Shown here: one piece after another, positions 47,276 through 57,924 of the stretch
Numbering within the stretch: position 1 is the stretch's first letter
How the letters are laid out: each line of letters begins with the position of its first letter
Source: Anthonomus grandis grandis
Lineage: Eukaryota; Arthropoda; Insecta; Coleoptera; Curculionidae
Assembly: GCF_022605725.1 (NCBI RefSeq)
Contig: NC_065552.1
Span: 34,483,879-34,547,878, forward strand
Length of the DNA stretch: 64,000 nt
Direction of reading: 5' to 3'
Translations under genes and position numbers: made by a program
The notes under the pieces: model-generated
Databases searched by the model: none
Seen by the model: the letters and a program-made list of their open reading frames with translations, nothing else
What the model was told of the DNA's origin: nothing

Positions 47276-48468
47276 AATTGCAGCAATTAAGCATAAAGAA
47301 TACTAATAGGTAGGTGTATTAACTTTTACAAAATTTCAGATATTACAAAATTCCACTAAATATTGAGTATTTCATCATTTACCAATAACAAAAAAAAATC
47401 AAAGAATTTGTAACTAAATAAAAAAGCTAATAATGCAAGGTGACCAACAAGCCATAATATGCAGATTTACAGAGATATCCCTTACACAAAAGGCTCCCTG
47501 AATTCTGTTGAGGCCAAAAAAAAACAATAAAAAAAGACAATAAATTAAAAATTTAATAATAAATATTCTACTAAAAAAAGAAAGAACATACCTAACGGGA
47601 GCATGGGAAGAGGATCAGGATATGAAAGAAAATATAAGGGGAAGGGAAGATAAGAAAATATAGCGATTTAAGGGCAACGTTTAAAGCCTTTCAGGAACAA
47701 AATCGTGAACAATATTATCCACAAAAACGTTAAAATAAAAATTCACTCATACACATAATTAACCAAGGAGAAGCAGCTTAATGTTAACTTTAAAAGTTTT
47801 TTGTGTCAATATAAAACAATGCTAGCAAACAAGCAATAATAACATGCTCTATAAAGGAGTCAAATAAAATCAAATCAAATCAAATGTTTTATTGTCAGAA
47901 AATTTACATTTTATCGACAAAGCTAAAGGGAAAAAAATACAAATATAACATAAAAAAAATACTCAGACAAAATACACACAAAGTAAATAGGTACATAACA
48001 AAACAAAAATACTGTACAAATTATCAAATTGTACAATTCGGTCGAAATACATAAATAAAATAATTTTTATATACAAATATACACACAATTATATGTGATA
48101 AAATTGTCAAAAACCTTAGTCTAAAAAAAAAACATACAATAAAAAGCAGGCAAACATTTTGCAAATAATAGGTAGCTAATAACGCCTGTGTGTGTGCTTT
48201 AAAAGGAAATATTAAAAAAGTCTTCTACTGTATATAGGCCTTTTTGCAGTAGTAAAGATTTTAGGGCATTGCGAAAACAACTAAAAGTAGTCATCGATTT
48301 TATTACAGAAGGCAGATGGTTGTGCATTTTTATTGCTGCATAAACTATAGAGTTCTTTACTAATTCCGACCGTGGAATTGGCAGATGATGATTATGATCA
48401 ACGTTCCTTAGTGAATAGCTGTGGGATGGTGTTTCTGGAATCTGCAACACATGTTTGCGGATAAGGCA

Positions 48469-49870
48469 TTCTTATGTTATTACTTAGCTACCTTTCGGTA
48501 TGAAGCAGTGAAAATCCTTTGTGGCTGTAAATAGCCACCCACCATACTATCGAAAACACCGCCAAGGCAACCCACCAACCTCCGCCTGAAGCGTGACCAG
48601 TTCCAGCGAAAGAACGCTGTCATCATTCACGCCTCCCTAAAATTAGCGAGGAAAGAGAGCCTGTTTCTTTTCTTTTTCTTTATTTCATCTTTTACATTTA
48701 GATTTACAAATTCGGTTTTGCGTAATGCTCACAGTAATTCTTATTTACTAATTCTGCTTATGTTCTATTTATAGTAATACATTTAATGATTGATTAATTA
48801 ATACTAAAGGACCTATTTCTACTTACACTTATATTGTGTGTATTACTGCATGCTGGGATCGCTGTCCCTATCCACGCTTTCTGCCCAGAACTCAATCTTT
48901 TGTCTGTTTGTCAAGTTTGTTTTAACATTGTCTTGTCTAAGTTGTATTCGTAGATCGCCGTAGTTCTCTGTTATCGTTTGTCTCGTTTGTATACTTAGGT
49001 CGTTTTAGCAGGTATACATTATATGTTCACTAGTTTCTGCTGCGTTAACATCGCAATAGCAGTGTCCCTCTGTATCTTTTAGTTTGAATCTAGCCAGATA
49101 TCCTTTGAAGTTTCCGTGTCCAGTTACTAATTGTGTGGCTTTGCTGGACAGGCTGATCTGTTCGTAACCTATTGTCTTGCATAGATTATACGTTGTTCTT
49201 CCTTTGTCGGTATTGTTCCAATATGTTGGCCAAGACGTTATTACTTGATTAGATCTTTGTATCCGTCTTTCCTCTCGGGTCTTGTAGTTGTACTGCTCAT
49301 ACGGGTCATTTACAATATTTCTTGCCGCGTATCTTCTTGCTATGTTAAGCGCTTCTTTTATTTTCTGGTTTGTTCTTCTTGTCGACTTTATTTGTGCATA
49401 CCTGCCATCTTTTCTTAGTTCCAGTATTTGTTTCACTAAGTGTGCGGTGAGTTTGTCTCTTGGTCTGTTATTTAGGTTTGTCTCTGTCGCACTTTTGCAG
49501 TCCGTGTGTATTATAATGTGTTGCCCTTGTTGTTTTCCCAGCGTTATGCCTTTTAGTATTGCCAGCATTTCTGCCTTTTTACTATTATTCATTTTTGTAA
49601 GCGTTACCCCGGTTTCACTGACTCTGTGCCCATTTCGATACACTACCAGGCCCAGACCGCTGTTTCTTTGTCCATTACAGACATCCACCCATACTTCTAC
49701 ACTGTCCTGTATATCCGTTGGTACTTGTACGTCCACTAAATTTGGGTGTGGTCTATCTGTCGTAGCTTGAATCGCTGCGTTAGGCGTTGTTTTGTACGCT
49801 CCGCAGCACAGCAGCAGAATTGGGCGTGTTGCGGCGTCTAGATGACGCCTCCCCAGCACCGTATAAAATA
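48469..49870 (-). mobile_element. 5'-truncated I/R1-type LINE nested in the Jockey/CR1 LINE
   Basis: A 13-base target duplication flanks it: TGCGGATAAGGCA at 48456-48468 and TGCGGCTAAGGCA at 49871-49883. The 3' end on the minus strand is a short AT-rich tail (aagtaataacataagaa), not poly(A). The 5' truncation falls just before the RNase H region. About 540 bases of 3' UTR (48469-49004) contain a GC-richer block. Confidence 0.85.
49005..49859 (-). CDS. LINE RNase H and C-terminal Cys domain (open fragment)
   Basis: It has 284 codons without a stop. The start of the frame reads CCGAYKTTPNAAIQA, the usual post-RT sequence. RNase H motifs: VEVWVDVCNGQ (Asp; the family normally reads YTDGS), KKAEMLAILKGI (Glu) and IIIHTDCKSATE (Asp). 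The C-terminal Cys/His pattern is CYCDVNAAETSEHIMYTC after VTGHGNFKGYLARFKLKD. The first ATG is only the first in frame; the real protein began upstream of the truncation. The open frame suggests this copy is younger than its host LINE. Confidence 0.8.
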   Translation of the reverse strand: MLGRRHLDAATRPILLLCCGAYKTTPNAAIQATTDRPHPNLVDVQVPTDIQDSVEVWVDVCNGQRNSGLGLVVYRNGHRVSETGVTLTKMNNSKKAEMLAILKGITLGKQQGQHIIIHTDCKSATETNLNNRPRDKLTAHLVKQILELRKDGRYAQIKSTRRTNQKIKEALNIARRYAARNIVNDPYEQYNYKTREERRIQRSNQVITSWPTYWNNTDKGRTTYNLCKTIGYEQISLSSKATQLVTGHGNFKGYLARFKLKDTEGHCYCDVNAAETSEHIMYTC

Positions 49871-52366
49871 TGCGGCTAAGGCAGATAGATTCAAATATAA
49901 ATAACGAGAGTAAGGATTTTATATTTTATAAAATTTACTTGGTAGTGAGCTCTACTATCAAGTCCTAATAACTAGCGAAGCGCTCTCTTTTGAAGTTTAA
50001 ATATACGCTCAAATTAGGTCTTGCAGCATGTACCCTAGAATGGAAGCGCGTAACGAAGATGTGACTCAAAAAGAGCATAATAAACTGTTTTGGCCGTGAA
50101 AAAGCCTAATTCTCTTGAGATTGATCTTATGGCAAAACATGCCGAGCTTAGTTTTTTAGATAACGTATCTATGTGCAAATCCCATTTCCAAGAGCCGTCC
50201 ACAACAAGACCCAAGAACTTGACAGACTTAACATATGGATGGAGAAATGGTCGTTTTACATGATAAGACTTTAGTTTTTGAGAGATTTAGGCATAAAAGA
50301 TTGGAATCGCACCACGATTTAATGAAGACCAAGTCGTTGGAAATTGTTGTTTGTAGTGCCATTGCATTCGGATTGCTCCAAGTGAAGCTTGTATCATCAG
50401 CAAAAAGACAGATTTTTCCGCTTATGTTCAGGCTGGCCAGGTCATTTATAAACAGCAGAAAGAGCATAGGACCCAAAACGGAACCTTGAGGTACCCCACA
50501 TTCAATTGGTTTACAAGAAGATCTGGACGTATCGACCTTTACAAGTTGACTTCTGTCGCACAAATTTGACTTAAAGCATTGAAGGATATACCTCTGAATC
50601 CATAGTGCTGCAATTTGTTAATTAAAATGATGTGGTTTACGCAATCGAAAGCCTTTAAAAAGTCACAGAAAATTGTTGCTGTTAAGTCATTTTTGTTGAT
50701 ATTTGAATAAACGCTGTTAAATAGGGAGAACATAACATCCTTGGTGCATTTTTTGCTCAGAAATCCAAACTGATAAGGGGTTAAGATATTATATTTAAAC
50801 AAAAATGACAAAAACCTTTTTTTAGCCAGGCGTTCTATGATCTTTGAGAGGGTTGGAAGAAGTGCAATTGAACGATAGTTTGAGGCTTGATCTTTATCTC
50901 CTACTTTATGTAATGGAATGATTATTGCGGTTTTAAGGCAGTTTGGAAAGACCCCATTTTGAAATGACATGTTAATTAGGTCTACTAAATGGATTAGAGT
51001 ACAATCAGGCATATTTAAAAACATTTTAAGAGTAAGCCCATCTGTACCAGCTGATGATTTGTTTTTTATTTCGTTAATTGTATTTTGAAGTTCTGTAAAT
51101 GATACTGGCGTAAAAAATAAATTGTGCAAATTTTCATTAGAGAGACATGACAGAGGATCATCAGAAGGTGTTATATGGTGGCCATTAGATTTTTTGCCAC
51201 GTTTACAAAGTAATTGTTTAGGTCCTCGGGTGATGTAGAGATAGTGCTAGTTGAGGTAGACTTATTTCTTAGTTGGTTAACAATAGACCATGTTTCATTA
51301 GCTACATTGGCAGATTTTGCCAGCCTCCCACTGTAATAGATTTCTTTTGCAGCCTTAATTGTTTTAAGATAAGTTTTCCTATACTGCTTGACGTAATTAT
51401 GAAAAGCAATAGATTCTGAGAACTTTTTTAGGTAGGAAAGTGAGCGCATGTTTTTTGCAGATACACGAAGACCTTTGGAGGATTAGGGCTTTTGTTTTTT
51501 AGTTTTAATTGGCCTTAGAGGAAACGATATATTTGCAATATCTGATAGCGAATTTAAGAATCTAGACAACTCATCATCGACATTATTTGAAAGATAGTTC
51601 CAGTTTTCCGTTAGACAATGATTCTTCAAATTTAGAAAATAATTTTTGTTATAAACACGGCCTAATTTACGCAAAGTGCTATTGCTAATTGAATCCAAAG
51701 AGAAGCTGGTTAATTAAAATAAATAGCTTCATGATCTGAAAAGCCCGAACTGAAAACAGTACAATTTAAGAGTTCTGGAGCAAAGGATGATACTACGTAA
51801 TCGATGGTGGTGGAGCTATTTTTAGTTATTCTGGTGGGTGAATCTATGTGCATTATCAAGCCCATTGACTCGAACATAGACTGGAGTGATTCTTGGGCAG
51901 CACATACACTGGAATAGTCAATATTAAGGTCGCCACATAAAATTAGTTTGCTTTTTAAGGGCATGGATTCTAGCAAGCTTAGTAGTTTCTGGCTAAAACT
52001 TTGTATATCAGAGTCGGGTATTCTATATAGACAAACAATGTAGAGATCATGTGAATTATTATAAACAATGGAAAATTTAAACAATTTTTCAGATAATAAG
52101 TTATCAAACTTTGTCACTACTGTTAGTGAACATTATCAATGTGCCTCCATGCGTTATGTTTGTTCTATTGTATCTAGCTATGATGTTGTAATTTTCAACA
52201 TATATGGGTTCATCAGTACTTAACCAATGTTCAGTAATAGTAACTATTTCAGGGAAATTTAGTTCTTCTAGCAATAAAAATAGATCGTTAGTTTTATATC
52301 TTAAGGACTGAATATTTAAAAGAAAAATACTAAGTTTACTATCAACCACTAGTCGCGTCAGGTTAT

Positions 52367-53960
52367 CTAAAAATTTTTTCTAGATGGCGAACCACTAGAA
52401 AAATAATTATTTTGGCTTTCCCTAATTTTTTGGAGCCGCAAAAGCTTCTGCGACGAAAAATAGGTCCCAAAGGCAGAAAGGTCCTCTTCAACTTCCGTGG
52501 ATCCGATACGATAGGCCTCGTGGAACCGGATGTACAGCTTTCGTAGCGAGACCAGATCGGTCGGCAGTCCCTCAGCAGCAAGCATTAGTTTAATGCTGGT
52601 GTTGGTTTGTCCATCAAAACATGTACTCGTTGGTTGATCATGTAATGTGCCAGGTAAAGTCTGAGAAATTTAAGGAGTAAAAGATCTCTCAGTCTAGCCA
52701 ACAAGTAACCATCATTTTCCATGTCAGATTTACGAGAGAGCCGTACTATTGGTGGGATCATTGGGTCGAGATGGAGCCCACCACTATCGTTATTGGCTTT
52801 CTCCATAATCTTGATGTTGACGGCTTCACCGGCTTAAGGACTTACCAGCAGCTATGGCTTCCCTATCTGAGTTGATCTTAAGCAGCTTTTCTTGCTTTGA
52901 AATGTTATCGGAGGCTGCTCGGGCAGCAATGGACATTGGAGTTGGCGGTAAGGCTATATGCTGGGAGGGATGTGCTTTATGGCCATCTATTACAGTACCA
53001 GCAGGCCACATGTATGTCTCTTTAAGTCGTTTCAGGAGATCCTTGTTTTGCACACCGACTTTAAAACTAGAGGGTAAACTGTATCCATCCTTAAGCATAG
53101 GAAAACATCGAATAAAGCCGTTGGTGCCAAGTTTAATCTTAATGTAGTGTGCAAGCTGACTCATAGTATAGTAGGCAGGTATGTTTTCTACAACAATTCT
53201 GCCATTCATCATTGGGTATTTGTTTTGAAGAGGTTTTCTGAGTTTTTGATGATGTAGACATTTAAGGACTTTTATCAGTCTGTGTCGAAGTTTTGATTTT
53301 AGGTGCAGCATAATTAATAACAGATTTTTTCTTTAAAGTCTATTTTTTCAATTCTTTCCAATTTGCCAGCCATTTGATTTACGCTTTTTCGTAAGTCCCC
53401 GATTTCCCTTATTAATTCCTCCTTTGAAGGGTCCTGAATCAGTATGTTTACAGGCTCCTCATGATTACCCATTAGAAGCGGGGAAATATTAAATATGTCC
53501 TGTTTCATGTCCCGAATGGAGTAGAATAATCACTCTTGCCCACTCTCAGATCTGTTGCTTGAGAGCAGATTGTGAATGTCATTCACTTTTTGGTAAAGCT
53601 CTTTCCATTTGGAGTCGTGATCGGTTAGAATTTCATAAACTTTATTCACCACGGGAAAAAGGTCATTATTTTTTTTTTTAAACATGTCCCAAACGCTTCC
53701 TAAACTTCCAAGGGAAGTTGCGAATTTTGTAGTTGGATGACTTTTTCATGAAGGTATTTCATATTCGGGGAATCGCATAAAGAGCAGAAAAGCCTTACGT
53801 TGTTGTATTTTTGGTTGTATAAGGCCTTGGTAGTTGTTTTGTCCAGGCCCGTACATCACATACAAAAACTTCGTCGGCACTCTTCACTATAGCGAACTTT
53901 ATATTTTTCTTTTTCCAAGATGTTCTTCTGGCAGGAATCGGACTTATACTCGGCTATCAT
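52367..53960 (-). pseudogene. LINE ORF1 (gag-like) protein, frameshifted
   Basis: The start at 53960 (MIAEYKSDSCQKNIL) leads into a Cys/His-rich PHD-like zinc finger (CxxC spaced with RSFC, CTGLD and FCSLCDSP) down to about 53750. A coiled-coil segment follows at 53508-53320 (EELIREIGDLRKSVNQ…LERIEKIDF). After that comes an esterase/RRM-like C-terminal part at 53230-52830 (VVENIPAYYTMSQLAHYIK, then PMLKDGYSLPSSFKVGV), and a last segment to 52367. Frames change at about 53700, 53310, 52810 and 52585. The order matches ORF1 proteins of insect Jockey/CR1-type LINEs; RNA binding is inferred. Confidence 0.7.
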
Positions 53961-54310
53961 AAAATAATAACGTCAATAATAAAAAACAGTCTGGTGGACA
54001 GGAACTGCTTGTAAAATAGGAAACAGGAACTATTTATTTTGGAAAAACACACGCGTGGCGCGAACTAGACGATGTAAAAAGTTCAAGTTCAAGTTTACTA
54101 ACTGTTGTGAAAAGTCAATGATTTTTTCAAACGAATAATTATTTTAAAACAAAAACAATAACGCGAACTACTGATTAAAACCGGAAGTTTACGCACCACA
54201 AGTACTTTGACTTCGCGATAATGTAGGGTCAAAAACAGAAGAAATTAAACAATACACATTATCAAAACCAGCGGAGCCGACGAGCGAAGACACAACCGTC
54301 TCGTACAACT

Positions 54311-54529
54311 GCTGAGAATCGAATCGAATGAACATTTAATATGAAATATAGATAACGTATATTAGAGAAAATAACAACAACATCGCAACGCCGTTCGATT
54401 GCATTGTTGAGTCTACCGATACAAGGAATCTTTACCAGTGGCGTCGTCAAAAAATATTTATTTACATGATAAATATTTAATTATAATGATTATGCTTTAA
54501 ATTATAAACAATATTACCGTTTTTGAACT
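54311..54529. other. no recognisable feature
   Basis: AT-rich spacer between LINE sequences. Confidence 0.4.
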
Positions 54530-54880
54530 CTATATGCGTTTTTTAAACGTACTTTATTGGAGTAAAGGTACTCAAATGCTTTTTCAATATTTGTATAAAC
54601 GACATTCGTCTGACCACGTCGACTTAGCCTAAATCCACATTGATACTTACGGATCCGTTGGAACCACGTGATTGCTATCAGCCAATAACAGACCCGATTT
54701 TGGGTAATATTTTCGGGTTATTTGCATTAAATTGCATACTGTAGCTTCTGCTTTCATGAAACGTTATTGTATTGATAATAATTCCATGGGGCGATAGTTA
54801 TTAAATAATGTTTTGTCACCTTTTCGCTTAAATACATGTATTTAATACTTTAGCCTTTTTCCACTTGTCAGGAAATTTAT
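54530..54880 (-). mobile_element. LINE reverse transcriptase relic
   Basis: The minus strand, in mixed frames, reads NKFPDKWKKAKV (family FPxxWKxAxVxPIxK), then decayed sequence, then YQCGFRLSRRGQTNVVYT and IEKAFEYL (family QYGFRxxRSTxDAxxxxxxxIxxAFE). It is strongly decayed; the clade is unclear. Confidence 0.5.
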
Positions 54881-55074
54881 TGGTCTTTAGACTTAAATTG
54901 AATAAATAATGTAACAGATTTGATAAATTGTGATAGTGTAAAAGTTAACGACTAAACTTAAGCATAGATGTTTAATTAATAGTATTGGTATCCGTGGCAG
55001 TACCTGTATCAGTTTTATGTACTATTGTTGTTTTTTAAAAATTTAAAATAAAAAAAAAATTAAATTGAAAGCAA

Positions 55075-55250
55075 TAGTAATAAATAGAGGGTTTTTGATA
55101 TGTAATCAAACCCTGGGGCGTGTGCCTGTTATCAATATTAACCTTTTACCCCCTGATGATGGACACCACTGTGTCCGAAACATGTAGGGAATTTTAAGCT
55201 AACTAAATATTTAACAAATAAGTGGAGGGAGACTGAAGGATTTTCATTTT
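55075..55250 (+). mobile_element. Penelope-like terminal-repeat relic 2 (tentative)
   Basis: It contains hammerhead-like motif 2 and the same downstream block as the copy at 31380-31800. It also carries a small hairpin (gggtttttgat…atcaaaccc) at about 55089-55113. No protein is left. Confidence 0.4.
55149..55190 (+). ncRNA. hammerhead-ribozyme-like motif 2
   Basis: CTGATGA lies at 55153-55159. Stem II is GGACAC/GTGTCC (55161-55166 with 55171-55176, loop CACT). GAAAC lies at 55177-55181, with cleavage triplet GTA (55184-55186). Stem I is CCC (55150-55152) with GGG (55187-55189). Compared with motif 1, the last stem II pair changed from T-A to C-G, keeping the pairing. The extra T after CTGATGA is shared. 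Confidence 0.6.
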
Positions 55251-57924
55251 ACTTTTCTTTTTAATGTTTAGCCACTGCATAGCAAATATCTGAGCATAAA
55301 AGCGTTTCGAAATCGAGTCATATAATATCAGTAACGCGCTTCAAAGTGCCAGATGTAAGGCAGCAAATGTTTGCATGGCTCATATAATCTTCAAGTGTTG
55401 CTTTAAGTTATTTCTTTTTACTATGAAGATATTAATTTGCATAAAGTATATACCTATATTTTCGTCTACTTATATATTCTTATGTACTAACGCTCTTGGT
55501 ATGTTGTTATTAGAAGTAAGTACTAGAAAGTTTAATGTTTATTGCAGTAACAAAAATAAAATAAATGCACGCTTTTAAGAGCAGCTATAATAAAGATTAT
55601 TTTCTAGCAACGATTAAATGAAGTAAATTAAATAGGTATGACACATTTGTTGTTTCGCTTATGATCCGATTATTATGAAAACGAAAACAGCTGGTTTTGT
55701 TTTGTCCGTTTTATGGCGTTTTACTAAGAAACCAGGAGGAAGTTGTGTCATTTAGTCGTTTCGCTAAAACGTTTGAAGTCCTTAATTATCATAAATTTAG
55801 TTGAACTTACTGTTGGGTTAATAACGTGCGCGCAATAAATTTTAATGAGTTAAACTAGGACGTGCATGTTAATGGATAAAAAGACGCTATTAAATAATAA
55901 GTAACGCGTTGTCTGTATATCCTTTTTAAATAATTAATTTTAGTAAAAAGACAAGAAAAGTTAAAGATTTAAATGGAATTGTAATAGTATTAACCAAAAT
56001 TAATTTTTTCCAAAAGGGATATTGGGGTTATATAGGTACATACATAATTGATAATAGATATGGTTTAAGATTTTAGGAATATAGTGTTGTTACTTGATTA
56101 AGTAGGAAATTTGCAAATTAAATTCAGTAAGCAGAACAAGGTCTAAAATTGACAATATTATGTTTTTTAATATGTAGCATTTCAGTTCTGTTGCCTTTAG
56201 TTAAGAGTTTTTGTTGGTCGACAATATGCATGTAATTTAAGTCGAAAGCATGATTCAGTTTTAGGGTGAATAACATTTTTCTTTAGAACATCTCTTTTAT
56301 TTTACTCAATGGATTCTTTGAGATAAACTAGTACTAGTTTGTCCTGCATAACTCTTACCACAGTGATTTTGTTTATTAAACCTGACTGATGTAAATACAT
56401 AGGAGTTTTACTTTACTTTAAATAATCTTCATCCTACAGTGTTATTGTTACTGAATGCGATTTTATTTGATCGCAGTTGAAAGCATTTTTAAAATTACAT
56501 TTTTTTTTCAAATATTAAATATTTCTCCTTTTGACGCCTACAACCTTGTTCAAAAGACCCAATTAATTATTTAATATTTTGTTTCCTAACTATGCTGTTG
56601 TGTAAAATACACTTTACAAATATCATAAAATAAATATTATTTGTTCCAACCAGTAGTTTTTATCTTTATTTCACTTTATATTGTAAAGTTAATTGACCAT
56701 TTTCACTTTCACATTAATTACAAAAACCCATCAGCATTAAATCTTACTTCTAAAGAATCTATTCTAATCTCTAAATTAGAAGTGGTAATAAAATAAATTG
56801 AATGCACTTGTTTTTACCAATTAATTGAATAAGATACAATGGGATACGACTTATTTAACATGCAGAAATAAATCTTTGAATTGCAGTGACTCGATGATTT
56901 GCTTATGTACCTATAAATTTTTTTATATTATATTATCGTATTGTTATAAAATGAAAGTTTTCTACGAAGGTATTTTTTGTGATCATCAATATGCTTATTA
57001 ATTTATGCTTAAAGCGAATTTATGAAAAGTGAAAAGTTTTTCTCCTTACAGGTTCTCTCTAATTTGGTAAAGAATGTTGTTTTGGATCAAACAAAGATGA
57101 AGTTTTGTGACTTAGAAAAAAATTAATAAGCTTAAATTAGGATTATATGAGTATGCTTTATTTTCAGAACTGGATATAAATAATTAATAATGTGTCCATT
57201 CCTTACATTATTTATCCGAATTATTAAGTGGTTTGATATTTAAACAATAACTGGGGCACGCAAATCGATTTATGAAAACTTTCACTGTTGCAATTGACGT
57301 GGAAATGCTCCGTTGTTGCATTTCGTCTAGTAAACCACATTACATTTTTCTTTTTACATTTGTGGCGATTATGTATAAGATAATTAGATATGGTCATAGA
57401 CGATTTTTACTACGAATATCATGTAGGTTCTTTATTGTACTCTTCATGCCGTTGACCAATGTTGTATATTTTGGTATAGCTTTGGGGTAGATTAGGAAGT
57501 TAAAAGTTCATCATATCATCAAGTGTAAAAATTATCATTGACACACATGATGTGAAAAAAAGGCTATGGGCCAACCCATACTAATCAACGCGGTAGAAAC
57601 ATAAACCATAGAGGCTGGATTTCTAAAGCTGTTGGATGATACTGACATCTTCATTAGAATATATGACTCTGGAAATAATACCGAAAAATGGCTATGGAGC
57701 AAAAAAGTACGAAGTATATCAAACCATCAGTCTGTGCGTCATATGTTAAAATTGTTCTTCAAATCATCTACAGAAAAATTTAATATAAAGAATAGATATT
57801 CAAAAACCAACTTGCTTTTATAAATTCAGTTGAATCCAAAAAGGCTCTCTTTGGAGTTCAAGTCTTAATCAGGAGTTAGAGAAACATCAACTGTGATCTA
57901 ATGCATCTCTAGTCGCTTTATTGC
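55251..57924. other. no firmly recognisable feature
   Basis: AT-rich DNA. Two short plus frames (57272-57490, 57632-57823) are not recognised; the second has a DDTDIFI word reminiscent of an RT active site, but nothing around it supports this. Confidence 0.45.

Larger units (their letters stand above)
48199..52349 (-). pseudogene. LINE ORF2: endonuclease, reverse transcriptase, C-terminal domain (broken)
   Basis: It begins 17 bases below the ORF1 stop. APE-type endonuclease: NIQSLRYKTNDL and TITEHWLS (52349-52104), then LCGDLNID and FSDHEAI (52117-51710), so the catalytic Asn, Glu, Asp and His residues are present. A connector follows at 51698-51171. Reverse transcriptase: SSAGTDGLTLKMF, NYRSIALLPTLSKIIERL, CDFLKAFDCVNHIILI (51129-50539), then GVPQGSVLGPMLFLLFINDL and CLFADDTSFTW with intact FADD (50563-50228). 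Thumb: YALFESHLRYALPFWG down to about 49884. After the nested insertion the C-terminus reads PETPSHSYSLRNVDHNH to TVEDFFNISF at 48199. About seven frameshifts or stops make it inactive. Confidence 0.85.
47866..54010 (-). mobile_element. Jockey/CR1-type LINE, nearly full length, with a nested LINE
   Basis: It runs on the minus strand from about 54010 (possibly 54310, if the GC-richer sequence there is its 5' UTR) to a (TTTGA)n-like tail at 47866-47886. Two ORFs are recognisable: ORF1 53960-52367 and ORF2 52349-48199. ORF2 is interrupted at 49870 by a 5'-truncated I/R1-type LINE (48469-49870); the C-terminus continues at 48455-48199. Total length without the insert is about 4.7 kb. Confidence 0.85.

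Noticed and set aside
49288..49770. 160-codon plus-strand open frame
   Set aside because: It is the complement shadow of the LINE RNase H frame; composition and no homology argue against a gene.
57632..57823. DDTDIF word as a reverse transcriptase active site
   Set aside because: No preceding hydrophobic FA/YA residues or neighbouring RT motifs in any frame.
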